This document shows, one piece after another, positions 1 to 7,320 of a stretch of 64,000 nt of DNA. Source of the stretch: an uncultured Ruminococcus sp. GTDB lineage: Bacteria > Bacillota > Clostridia > Oscillospirales > Ruminococcaceae. Location of the stretch: assembly GCA_900538575.1 (NCBI GenBank), contig UPZA01000003.1:1-64000 (forward strand). Direction: 5' to 3'. The notes under the pieces were generated by a model. It was given only the letters and a program-made list of their open reading frames with translations. It had not been told where the DNA came from and made no database searches. Positions within the stretch are counted from its first letter, which is position 1, and each line of letters begins with the position of its first letter. A program made the translations under genes and the position numbers.

Positions 1-143
1 TATGTACGAGCCTTATGCTCTTTGAAATATGTTTATGTAATTGGCGTTTGATATTAAATTGTCATTTTAAATAGAACTCTGTCGTTCTATTTTTATTTTA
101 ACATGGTAATGTGCGATTGTCAAGATAGCGTCAGAAATTTATA
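1..143. repeat. 143-bp direct repeat, copy A (runs off the left edge)
   Basis: The first 143 bases match 13056-13198 almost base for base, with only a handful of substitutions. Weaker similarity continues to about base 220 (and 13260). The repeat probably extends left of the window, because the first bases correspond to one arm of the large hairpin seen complete at 12991-13066. It contains a minus-strand promoter. Copy B lies just upstream of the minus-strand ATPase/recombinase backbone, so copy A probably marks the same place in a sister element whose backbone is off the left edge. Confidence 0.9.
95..123 (-). promoter_or_regulatory. Leftward promoter in repeat copy A
   Basis: Read on the minus strand, TTGACA (118-123) is followed after 17 bp by TAAAAT (95-100). 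The same promoter is in copy B at 13150-13178, where it points to the RepA-like ATPase operon. Here it would transcribe off the left edge. Consensus match only. Confidence 0.6.
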
Positions 144-230
144 TAGCAAAAACAGCTATACTAAAACAGAATTAAAATACTCCTAACACAATATAAATTG
201 GATTGAAAAACTCTTATTATATAATTAAAA

Positions 231-264
231 ACAGGCCAGAATTTCAATTGAAATCTTGACCTGT
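231..264. repeat. Imperfect 34-bp palindrome
   Basis: An inverted repeat centred on AATTTCAATTGAAATC, with CAGG and CCTG at its outer ends and few mismatches. It lies just outside the left inverted repeat of the integrase. It could be a terminator or a protein-binding site; the sequence alone does not decide. Confidence 0.4.
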
Positions 265-277
265 TGATTGTTATACT

Positions 278-302
278 GTTATCGCAAAGTTTGCAACTTT
301 GC
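278..302. repeat. Left 25-bp inverted repeat flanking the integrase
   Basis: These 25 bases are the exact reverse complement of 1658-1682. Each copy contains its own small dyad, GCAAAGTT and AACTTTGC around a 3-nt spacer (TGC here, GCA in the other copy). That is the shape of a tyrosine-recombinase core site. The sequence gcgctgcaa follows the repeat on both sides (325-333 and 1690-1698) in direct orientation. Confidence 0.85.
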
Positions 303-481
303 GTATGGCATTTTACCAGTTTTTGCGCTGCAACACTTGTATTATATCATAAAAAAAGGAAGCTGTAAAGACTTTTTTGACATTTTAAGGTATAACATTT
401 CGACAAAGTATTAATAAAACGACGGTTTAAGCCTAATTTTTATGCTATAAACCGTCAGAATTTTAGTCCGGAGGAACACAG

Positions 482-1585
482 ATGTCAAGGAGAGGCAGCA
501 ATATCTACAAAAGAACAGACGGAAGATACGAGGGACGTATTAAGCTTGGTTACAATGAAAAAGGCAAATTGAAATATAAGTATGTTTACGGAAAAACTCT
601 TGCGGAAGTAAAGAACAAAATGGAGCTTTCATATACTTTGAAAAAGACTGAAGCTAAGGCGTATATCAGACTGACGGTCAGGGAAATCTGTCTTGAATGG
701 CTTGAGATTAAAAAGCTGACCGTTAAAAGCTCTACCTATGCAAACTATTACAGACTGCTTAAAAATCACATTTATCCGCTATTGGGAGATCAAATTTATT
801 GCCTGCTTTCAAAGAAGCGGATAAACTCATTTGTTGCAGAGCTGCTTTCCAATGGCAGAACAGACGGACAAGGCGGTCTTTCGGCTAAAGCTGCAAAGGA
901 CGTAATAATTGTGCTGAAAGCAATATCTTCATTCGCTCACAGGGAATACGGACTTGAAAATATCTGCGAGGATATTCAGTCGCCCAAAGTTAGAAACACA
1001 GAGCTTAAAGCGCTGTCGGACAATGAAATACGCAGATTAAGCTTGTATATTAAACGCAATCTCGATCTGACTAATTTAAGCATACTGATATGTTTGTATA
1101 CGGGTATCAGAATCGGAGAAATGTGCGGACTGAAATGGGAAAACGTAAACTTGCAGGAGGGCTTTTTTGTTGTAAACAAAACCGTTCAGCGGATCACTAT
1201 TGACGGCGAATCAAAGGTTATAGTTGACGTGCCGAAAACCGAAAGCTCCGTCAGGACGGTTTTTATGCCTGATTTTCTTACCGAAATGATGTCGGATTTC
1301 AAGAGCAGCCCGTCAATCTATGTGCTGTCCGGCTTGAACGTTCCCAAAGAGCCGAGAATGTTGCAGTACCGTTTTAAAAAGGTTCTGAAAGAATGCGGAA
1401 TCAGAGACTTTCCCTTTCACGCGCTCAGGCACACATACGCTTCCGTCTGTATTAAAAAAGGCTTTGATCCGAAAGCGTTAAGCGAGCTTTTAGGACATTC
1501 GAACGTTAAGCTTACGCTCGACCGTTATGTTCATTCCTCCGACGAGATCAAGAAAAACTATGTAAGCAGTCTGCTTTTAAGCTGA
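482..1585 (+). CDS. Tyrosine recombinase / phage-type integrase
   Basis: A 367-aa site-specific recombinase that would cut and rejoin DNA at attachment or inversion sites. The N-terminal part (about 1-50) resembles an arm-binding domain, residues 60-150 a SAM-like core-binding domain, and the C-terminal half the catalytic domain. The catalytic set is visible: Arg in TGIRIGEMCGLKW, HALRH near residue 320, LLGHS, and the nucleophile Tyr in LDRYVHSS. The length is normal and the protein looks intact. The ATG follows a good ribosome-binding site, ggagg, 7 bases upstream. The leader has a 9-bp stem-loop (421-456). The gene stands alone and is bracketed by a perfect 25-bp inverted repeat, so it may invert its own segment rather than, or as well as, integrate an element. 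Family assignment is firm; the target site is not known. Confidence 0.93.
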   Translation: MSRRGSNIYKRTDGRYEGRIKLGYNEKGKLKYKYVYGKTLAEVKNKMELSYTLKKTEAKAYIRLTVREICLEWLEIKKLTVKSSTYANYYRLLKNHIYPLLGDQIYCLLSKKRINSFVAELLSNGRTDGQGGLSAKAAKDVIIVLKAISSFAHREYGLENICEDIQSPKVRNTELKALSDNEIRRLSLYIKRNLDLTNLSILICLYTGIRIGEMCGLKWENVNLQEGFFVVNKTVQRITIDGESKVIVDVPKTESSVRTVFMPDFLTEMMSDFKSSPSIYVLSGLNVPKEPRMLQYRFKKVLKECGIRDFPFHALRHTYASVCIKKGFDPKALSELLGHSNVKLTLDRYVHSSDEIKKNYVSSLLLS

Positions 1586-1620
1586 AAATGCACAGTCGGA
1601 TTTTAGTCGGATAATTAAAG

Positions 1621-1644
1621 AAAACGGCTTAAACAAGCCGTTTA
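1621..1644 (+). terminator. Terminator after the integrase
   Basis: The stem AAACGGCTT/AAGCCGTTT with a short loop, followed by a weak T stretch, lies about 35 bases after the integrase stop codon. Confidence 0.6.
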
Positions 1645-1657
1645 TTAGGCGTTTGAA

Positions 1658-1682
1658 GCAAAGTTGCAAACTTTGCGATAAC
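1658..1682. repeat. Right 25-bp inverted repeat flanking the integrase
   Basis: Exact reverse complement of 278-302. Together the two copies enclose a 1405-bp segment holding only the integrase, its leader and its terminator. Confidence 0.85.
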
Positions 1683-1867
1683 CTCTTAAGCGCTGCAATA
1701 CTATTTTGTGCGGAGTTCCAGAATTTATGCAAATTTTAATCTCTTTTCTTTTGTGTTTTGCACACGACGGTTATTTTGCTTTTTTCAATCAGCTAGGGGA
1801 AATCTTATGGAACTCCGCATAAGCTTTTGTACCATACCTCCTCTTAATAATATGTGTGACAAAAGTG

Positions 1868-1898
1868 AATCCGGTCTGGAAACAGACCGGATTTTTTT
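1868..1898 (+). terminator. Strong intrinsic terminator without an obvious upstream gene
   Basis: The stem ATCCGGTCTG/CAGACCGGAT with a short loop is followed by seven T residues. The 180 bases before it hold no convincing gene, so it may be left from a lost gene or insulate the integrase from the next operon. The rest of 1683-2070 shows nothing recognisable. Confidence 0.75.
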
Positions 1899-2142
1899 AT
1901 ATTTTTCAGGAAACGGTGTTGTTTTCTCATCAAATAAACCACATTAATCTCAAAACAGCATATACTCAATGCATAAACAGTTGCACCGTTTTAAACATAT
2001 TTTTACATAGTTTTGCGTTTGTTTATATTGTACAAAGTTAATATACTTGATTTGATTATAAATAACAAAGTTTGCCAAAAGATATTGTATTTTATTAAAA
2101 CTTATGATATTATATTTATATTAAATACAGGAGGTAAAACCA

Positions 2143-2166
2143 ATGTGTTGCGTTAATATGATATAA
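2143..2166 (+). CDS. Possible 7-residue leader peptide (MCCVNMI)
   Basis: A very strong ribosome-binding site, aggaggtaaa, precedes an ATG that opens a seven-codon frame with two adjacent Cys codons and a TAA stop. It lies 75 bases before the secreted-peptide gene and about 30 bases after a weak promoter-like pair (TTGTAT, 17 bp, TATTAT at 2085-2113). It could be a regulatory upstream frame or the start of a decayed gene. Translation is not shown by sequence alone. Confidence 0.3.
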   Translation: MCCVNMI

Positions 2167-2240
2167 ATATCTATTAAATACTTTATAGATCAACTTTAGG
2201 TTGCAAATAATTTACGTTTTAATTAGAAAGGATAGTTAAT

Positions 2241-2621
2241 ATGACTAAGTTGAAAAAAATATCGGCCATTTTCGCTACGGCAGTTATGACGATGATCATT
2301 GCGGCAGGTGTTTGTCAAGCTACAAATTTTAGTGATGTTGTAGTTTCGGGTACAGGTTCAAAAACATTAATGAATAAGAAAGTAAGTATTCAAACGATGA
2401 CGCTTAAGGTAACATCTTGTAAATTTACGGATTACTTTATTACAAAAGGTAAAATCAATTATGAGCTTTGGTCTGCGGGTTATTCTGAGACGAAAAAAGG
2501 AACGACTGGAACTTTTTATTTTGCACCTCTGAATTCAGCTTCAAAAACCTATTTTCTTGACGCTCAATGCACGGACACAACTTCTAAAGCAAAAATTTCC
2601 GGAAATTATGACCATGCCTAA
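2241..2621 (+). CDS. Secreted small protein, candidate exported peptide (operon A)
   Basis: A 126-aa protein with a clear Sec signal peptide: Lys at residues 3, 5 and 6, a hydrophobic core over residues 9-24, and a likely cut after VCQA near residue 27. The mature part of about 99 residues is rich in Ser, Thr and Lys and looks beta-rich. It has two Cys (in TSCKF and DAQCTD), which could form a disulphide outside the cell, and ends in ISGNYDHA. I do not recognise a family. It is followed by a stem-loop, two membrane proteins, an ABC ATPase and a membrane-anchored protein, an order like lactococcin-972-type bacteriocin loci, though the membrane proteins here are much shorter than in that family. 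The ATG has the ribosome-binding site gaaagga. A second operon of the same style lies at 13.7-19.7 kb. Confidence 0.75.
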   Translation: MTKLKKISAIFATAVMTMIIAAGVCQATNFSDVVVSGTGSKTLMNKKVSIQTMTLKVTSCKFTDYFITKGKINYELWSAGYSETKKGTTGTFYFAPLNSASKTYFLDAQCTDTTSKAKISGNYDHA

Positions 2622-2628
2622 TAAAACG

Positions 2629-2663
2629 ATTGCTCCGAGTACCCATTATGTGCTCGGAGCAAT
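2629..2663 (+). terminator. Stem-loop between peptide gene and transporter genes
   Basis: A perfect 11-bp stem, ATTGCTCCGAG/CTCGGAGCAAT, with a 13-nt loop starts 8 bases after the peptide stop. It lacks a long T tract, so it may be a leaky terminator or an RNA-stabilising hairpin giving more peptide than transporter message. A comparable hairpin is at 14182-14226 in operon B. Confidence 0.65.
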
Positions 2664-2689
2664 TGATATTTCGTAAATGGAGGAATAAA

Positions 2690-3553
2690 ATGACACAAGC
2701 GTTTAATTGGCAATTTAAATTGATGATAAACAGATTTAACTTTAAGGTGGCATTTACTGCAATGATGTTTATAAGCGTTGCGTCTACTGTCTATAATGTT
2801 TTGAAATATCATAATATTGACCGAACATCTGGAATTGATAGTTCCTTTGCATACATATTTAACCAATCAAACGAACTGCTGCCTTTAATAATTATTTTTA
2901 TGCCGGTTATTGCAGTTCTTCCGTTTTCAACGATACATACTTCCAATCGGAGTTTACATTCTTCGCCTTTGTATTTTTCACGATTTGGTATAAGTAAATA
3001 TTATATCTCTCAAGCGTTGTGTTCATTTGCAGGTAGCTTTACGGTAACTTTGTTACCGCTGCTAACTAATATAACTTTAAACAATATTTTTTTTCAAAGT
3101 ACAAAATATGACGGCTGGAATACTTATTTTTCTGCGTTGACACAAATTTCTCCTAAGCTGCTATCTGAACAAACAAATTATCCATATACGATTACTTTTG
3201 CAAAATTATTTTTTGAACACCCTATTATGTATACAGTCTTGTTCGCAGTTGCATTAAGTTTATTTATTGGTTTATGCGGCGTTCTATCTTATTCAATTTC
3301 TCTTGGGATAGAAAGGTTTGCTATACTGTCGGCTCTTCCTATGGAAATTATTGTGTTTCTTGGACTTCAGCAAAGCAATGGAGCCGTTTTGTCTTATAAT
3401 CATAATTTTGTTAACCTTAATATAATGAATTACTTTACAGTCAACTCATTGATGGGCAAAAATTATTTTATTGTCGTTGCTTTCTGTGCGCTTATGCTGG
3501 CTGTTTCCGTTGCGCTTATATATTGTAAGATCAAGCGGAATCAATTTGATTAG
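2690..3553 (+). CDS. Multi-pass membrane protein, ABC-2-like permease (operon A)
   Basis: A 287-aa integral membrane protein with about six hydrophobic segments (near residues 15-37, 65-85, 105-128, 183-210, 218-238 and 262-282). An upstream in-frame start exists, but the ATG at 2690 has a good ribosome-binding site (ggagg, 6 bases away) and gives a sensible N-terminus. No enzyme motif is visible. With the next membrane protein and the ATPase it probably forms an ABC exporter or immunity-type transporter. The large loop between the third and fourth segments (about 130-180) should face outside. No named family is recognised. Confidence 0.7.
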   Translation: MTQAFNWQFKLMINRFNFKVAFTAMMFISVASTVYNVLKYHNIDRTSGIDSSFAYIFNQSNELLPLIIIFMPVIAVLPFSTIHTSNRSLHSSPLYFSRFGISKYYISQALCSFAGSFTVTLLPLLTNITLNNIFFQSTKYDGWNTYFSALTQISPKLLSEQTNYPYTITFAKLFFEHPIMYTVLFAVALSLFIGLCGVLSYSISLGIERFAILSALPMEIIVFLGLQQSNGAVLSYNHNFVNLNIMNYFTVNSLMGKNYFIVVAFCALMLAVSVALIYCKIKRNQFD

Positions 3554-3581
3554 ATAAGAATAAAATGTTGAGGTATTTCCA

Positions 3582-4310
3582 ATGAAAAAAATATATTTTG
3601 CATTATTATCTTTTCCGATAGTTCTTATTTTCTCTGCCGCTGAAATTTTTGAAGTAACAAATACCAATCAATTTTTTTGTAACATTATGCAATCTATACT
3701 TGGCTCAGAAAATGCGGACGAAGTATTTTTACAGGGCTTTTGCGTTGGCTGCATTGTACCTGTTTTGTTTTCTGTTTTTTACGGAACTCATTTTTACCAT
3801 GATTTAATGATTGGCGGCGTTTACATTTTCACCAGACAAAAAAGCCGTATTAAATGGTACATAAGTCATTGCTTGAGTTTAACAGTTTGCGCTGCAATTT
3901 ATTCTGTAATTTTCACACTTACGAAATATTGTATCAGCTTCGGTTTTTCGTCAAATCTAATAACAACTCAAAATATTGTATCGGCGGTTACTATATGTAT
4001 ATCTGTTGCTCAAATTGGTATAGTTGGGGCGATAATAATAAATACTTTAGTTATTTTATTCGGAAGCGGCATTGGGTACTCGGCAGGAATAGGAATAATT
4101 TTTTGTCTTTTGGGAGCAGGATATATTACCCGATTTAGTAATGCTGTACTGATGTCTGTCAATCCATTCTCGTCATACATACGCGCTTTTGGTGGCGGTT
4201 TTGATACAATAAGATTTTTTGTTCAGATAACAAGCATTATACTTTTTTTATCACTGGGATATATATCGGTAAGAAAAATGGATATTGGATTAAGTAACAA
4301 GGAGATATAA
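3582..4310 (+). CDS. Second multi-pass membrane protein (operon A)
   Basis: A 242-aa protein with about six transmembrane stretches: an N-terminal one at residues 4-22, then segments near 46-66, 90-112, 130-160, 165-183 and 210-228. It starts 28 bases after the preceding gene and ends 2 bases before the ABC ATPase start, so the genes are surely co-transcribed. A charged stretch between the second and third segments (FTRQKSRIKWY) may be the cytoplasmic coupling loop that meets the ATPase. The role as permease partner is inferred from context; the sequence itself is not recognised. Confidence 0.7.
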   Translation: MKKIYFALLSFPIVLIFSAAEIFEVTNTNQFFCNIMQSILGSENADEVFLQGFCVGCIVPVLFSVFYGTHFYHDLMIGGVYIFTRQKSRIKWYISHCLSLTVCAAIYSVIFTLTKYCISFGFSSNLITTQNIVSAVTICISVAQIGIVGAIIINTLVILFGSGIGYSAGIGIIFCLLGAGYITRFSNAVLMSVNPFSSYIRAFGGGFDTIRFFVQITSIILFLSLGYISVRKMDIGLSNKEI

Positions 4311-4312
4311 GA

Positions 4313-4960
4313 ATGAACAAAATCACAATTGAAGGACTTACAAAAAGAATAAAGGGTAATATTATTCTCGACAATATAAACATTGAATTGCATGGAGGAA
4401 AAATTTACGGTTTGGTCGGCAGAAATGGTTCAGGAAAAACCATGCTGATCAGAAGCATTGCAGGTCTGATGAAACAGTCTGAAGGGAGAATATTATATAA
4501 TGGCAAAGAATTGTATAAGGATATCGACTTAATTCCCAGACTAAGTCTTGTAATTGAAAATATCGGGCTGTATCCTGAATTCAGCGGATTTAAAAATCTT
4601 AAAATGCTGGCAGATATTCGTAAGATAATTGACGATAAACAAATAAAGTCTACAATGGAAGCTGTTGGACTTGATCCTGATGACAAACGCAAGGTGAGAA
4701 AATATTCTTTGGGTATGCGCCAGAAGCTAGTTCTTGCCCAAGCGTTTATGGAAAATCCCGACGTTATTCTTCTGGACGAGCCAACTAACGCTTTAGACGA
4801 AAACGCGGTTAAGCTAATATACGATTTATGCGAAAAGGCAGTACAGCGCAATGCAATAATTGTAATTGCAAGCCACAATAAAGAGGATATTTCTCAGCTT
4901 TGCGACGAGAAATATTTTATTTGTGAGGGCAAGTGTTTTATTGAGGAGGAATTATTTTGA
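4313..4960 (+). CDS. ABC transporter ATP-binding protein (operon A)
   Basis: A compact 215-aa nucleotide-binding subunit that would power the two membrane proteins before it. Walker A is GRNGSGKT near residue 36, the Q-loop region follows, the signature reads YSLGMRQK near 131 and Walker B is VILLDEPTNALDE near 150, with the switch His in IASHN. The length is typical of ABC-2 or bacteriocin-immunity ATPases without an accessory C-terminal domain. Substrate and direction are unknown; context suggests export of, or protection from, the secreted peptide at 2241. Confidence 0.92.
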   Translation: MNKITIEGLTKRIKGNIILDNINIELHGGKIYGLVGRNGSGKTMLIRSIAGLMKQSEGRILYNGKELYKDIDLIPRLSLVIENIGLYPEFSGFKNLKMLADIRKIIDDKQIKSTMEAVGLDPDDKRKVRKYSLGMRQKLVLAQAFMENPDVILLDEPTNALDENAVKLIYDLCEKAVQRNAIIVIASHNKEDISQLCDEKYFICEGKCFIEEELF

Positions 4961-5709
4961 GGCTGTTTATTTCAATTCAGGCAGCAATGATTTTGATTGC
5001 TTGCTGTATTTGCGGAGTCGTAACGAGCAAACAAAGCGATGCAGGTTTTATCGGAGAAAAAAACTATGAGGAAGTAGTTAAAATAAATTCCGGCGCATAT
5101 ATTATTTCTGAAGAAGACGCAGTTTTAAATCAGTCAGTTGAAGATTATATTGATTTTTTTGATAGTATGTATTCAAATTCAAAAAATATCTTTTTTGATA
5201 AACAGATTATTATAGCGACCGCAAAGGACAGTTATTATTTGTATGATAAAAGTTTTCAGCAGGAAATTGTAATTGACGATGTTATTGACGGTGATGAAGA
5301 ATTGATCGGTCAAACTATGCAAATGTTGTGTTCCGGCGGATTTTATTTTGAAACGCCTGAAGAATTTAACAAAAGAATTTATCATAGCGCATTTTTAAAT
5401 AAAGAAGTTACGCCGGAGGAAAACAGGCGGCAATTTATGTTTGATTTTGGCGGTTTGAACGTTATGAAGCCCGGGCACACTTATCTGATTTTTGCCCAGT
5501 CAATTGATTTCGGCAATTATACTATGATCTGTGCGGACAAACATCAGTATACATGGTTTGATTTGTCTCAGACAGAAACGAAAGTTATGGAAACAAATTC
5601 GTTTTCAGATTACTGCAGCAATGAAATTTTTACAAATAGTAAAGCTGTTGTTGATGATTATTATAGGCTGAAAAAAGATGTACTGAATTACTATGATATA
5701 CGAAGATGA
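4957..5709 (+). CDS. Membrane-anchored protein of unknown function (operon A)
   Basis: A 250-aa protein starting at TTG and overlapping the ATPase stop by four bases (TTGA), which indicates translational coupling. Residues 5-22 form a hydrophobic N-terminal anchor or signal sequence; the rest is soluble, acidic and rich in Asp, Tyr and Phe, so the bulk should be outside the cell. There is no lipobox and no recognised domain. As last gene of the operon it could be a lipoprotein-like immunity factor or a substrate-handling protein, but this is only context. Confidence 0.65.
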   Translation: MRLFISIQAAMILIACCICGVVTSKQSDAGFIGEKNYEEVVKINSGAYIISEEDAVLNQSVEDYIDFFDSMYSNSKNIFFDKQIIIATAKDSYYLYDKSFQQEIVIDDVIDGDEELIGQTMQMLCSGGFYFETPEEFNKRIYHSAFLNKEVTPEENRRQFMFDFGGLNVMKPGHTYLIFAQSIDFGNYTMICADKHQYTWFDLSQTETKVMETNSFSDYCSNEIFTNSKAVVDDYYRLKKDVLNYYDIRR

Positions 5710-6024
5710 CTACCGTATGCGTAATTGGTCTGAAATGCAGAAGAGATCGGGAAAGTATCGTATAACTATCTGATTATTTAAATGTTATTTCACTTGAAAT
5801 TATCGGGCGAAGCAATTGTTTGAAATATAAGTTTGAGCCTGGGCTTTGGGCTATGGAGATATGTTTGACAAATCCGATTATTGCCATAGGCATATTGATA
5901 TAAGCAGCTTTTGAATTTGACAGAAAATGACTGCAAAACGTATGGCTAATGTTAAAACCGCCCAAAGTTCACAAAGACTTTTAAGCGCTTGATAGAGAAT
6001 ATGATTATTTATTATTATATTGAC
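5710..6024. other. Gene-free stretch
   Basis: No convincing gene on either strand; frames are short and broken. No clear terminator closes operon A here. It may be a remnant joining the peptide operon to the restriction-modification operon. Confidence 0.5.
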
Positions 6025-6053
6025 TTGACATTTTAAATCAAAAGCATTATAAT
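6025..6053 (+). promoter_or_regulatory. Consensus promoter of the restriction-modification operon
   Basis: TTGACA (6025-6030), a 17-bp spacer and TATAAT (6048-6053) match the sigma-A consensus exactly. The operator-like dyad follows the -10 box directly. Confidence 0.88.
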
Positions 6054-6083
6054 ACTAAGTGTGAAGAATACTTCACATTTAGT
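6054..6083. promoter_or_regulatory. Operator-like dyad over the transcription start
   Basis: Two 13-bp arms, ACTAAGTGTGAAG and CTTCACATTTAGT, are complementary except at one position and are separated by 4 bp. They sit immediately after the -10 box, over the expected transcription start. The first gene encodes a methyltransferase with an N-terminal HTH domain, the usual design for autorepression in type II systems. Confidence 0.75.
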
Positions 6084-6105
6084 GTTAGAAAGGCAAGTGC
6101 AATTT

Positions 6106-7236
6106 ATGATAAATACCGTTAAAGTATGTAGGGAAGAAAAAACAATAACACAAGATTTACTTGCTAAATCTATAGGTATTTCCAGACGTTCAATCGTATC
6201 TATTGAGAATGGACAGTCTATTCCATCCGTAGATATCGCTATAAAAATATCTAAAGTTCTTGACGTTCCAATAGATCAACTTTTTATAGTCGAAAACAAC
6301 GGTATGAAATTAGCTAAACATATTTCTTATATTGATTTATTTTGTGGGATAGGCGGATTTAGATACGCTTGTAATAGATCGTTTGATAAACTTGGCATTG
6401 AGGGCGAATGCGTTTTTAGTTCCGATATAAACGAATACGCCAGAGAAAGCTATAACGCAAATTTTGGAGAATATCCGTCCGGCGATATAACTAAAATCAA
6501 TGAAAAAGACATTCCCGATCATGACTTACTACTTGGAGGGTTTCCTTGTCAGCCGTTTAGTATAATAGGACTTGGCAAAGGTTTTGACGATACAAGGGGT
6601 ACGCTTTTCTTCGACATTGCAAGGATTTTGAAAGAAAAGAAACCCAAAGCGTTTGTGCTTGAAAACGTAAAACGTTTAGTTGGTCATAACGGCGGTAAAA
6701 CGTTTGCTACAATTTTGAACGTTTTAAGAAATTTAGGTTATTATGTTGACCATAATATTATAAACGCATTAGATTGTGGGCTGCCACAGAAACGAGAACG
6801 TGTCGTTATCATAGGTTCAACTAAACCTTTTAATATGAAATGGCCAGACAAAGTTACTGATGGGAAAACTTTGGCGGATATATTAGAGTCTGAAGTTCCT
6901 CAAAAGTACTATGCCTCTGACGCTATTATTAAAAAGAGAAAATCTGTACATAAGTCAGAATATGAGCTTAGCGTTTGGCATGAGAACAAGACCGGAAATA
7001 TATCTTCATATCCTTATTCCTGCGCATTAAGAGCCGGAGCGTCTTATAATTACCTTCTCGTAAACGGAGAGCGTAGATTTACTCCAAGAGAACTGCTTAG
7101 ATTGCAGGGATTTCCGGATTCCTTTAAAATTGTCGTTAATGATTCTCAAATAAGAAAACAAACCGGTAATGCGGTTCCGGTTGATTTGATTTCATGCGTA
7201 CTCGATAACTTTATTCCTCTTATTTTTAACGATTAA
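6106..7236 (+). CDS. DNA (cytosine-5-)methyltransferase with N-terminal HTH domain
   Basis: This 376-aa enzyme would transfer methyl groups from SAM to cytosine C5, protecting host DNA from the endonuclease that follows. Residues 1-65 are a Cro/C1-type HTH (SIGISRRSIVSIENG), then the catalytic domain with motif I FCGIGGFRYA, motif IV GGFPCQPFS with the catalytic Cys, motif VI VLENVK, motif VIII LPQKRERVVI and motif X KQTGNAVP. The target-recognition region lies between VIII and X. I prefer the ATG at 6106 over the upstream in-frame GTG at 6061, because 6061 lies inside the operator and 6106 is preceded by gaaagg. The HTH probably represses the operon by binding the dyad at 6054-6083. The recognition sequence cannot be read off. 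Confidence 0.93.
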   Translation: MINTVKVCREEKTITQDLLAKSIGISRRSIVSIENGQSIPSVDIAIKISKVLDVPIDQLFIVENNGMKLAKHISYIDLFCGIGGFRYACNRSFDKLGIEGECVFSSDINEYARESYNANFGEYPSGDITKINEKDIPDHDLLLGGFPCQPFSIIGLGKGFDDTRGTLFFDIARILKEKKPKAFVLENVKRLVGHNGGKTFATILNVLRNLGYYVDHNIINALDCGLPQKRERVVIIGSTKPFNMKWPDKVTDGKTLADILESEVPQKYYASDAIIKKRKSVHKSEYELSVWHENKTGNISSYPYSCALRAGASYNYLLVNGERRFTPRELLRLQGFPDSFKIVVNDSQIRKQTGNAVPVDLISCVLDNFIPLIFND

Positions 7237-7320
7237 AATTTTTCACCAGATATAGACAAATCCTTCTTTTTGTGATATAATATGCTTTAAGGTGTTATGT
7301 CGCATAAAGGAGGATGATTT

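Noticed and set aside
1708..2041. Short plus-strand frames after the integrase
   Set aside because: They cross the terminator at 1868-1898 and have no ribosome-binding site.
2241..5709. Firm call as a lactococcin 972 system
   Set aside because: The gene order is similar, but the peptide has no recognisable family motif and the large membrane protein of that system (about 650-700 aa) is absent.
5774..5965. 63-aa minus-strand frame in the gap before the methyltransferase
   Set aside because: No ribosome-binding site, no motif and no neighbours on that strand.
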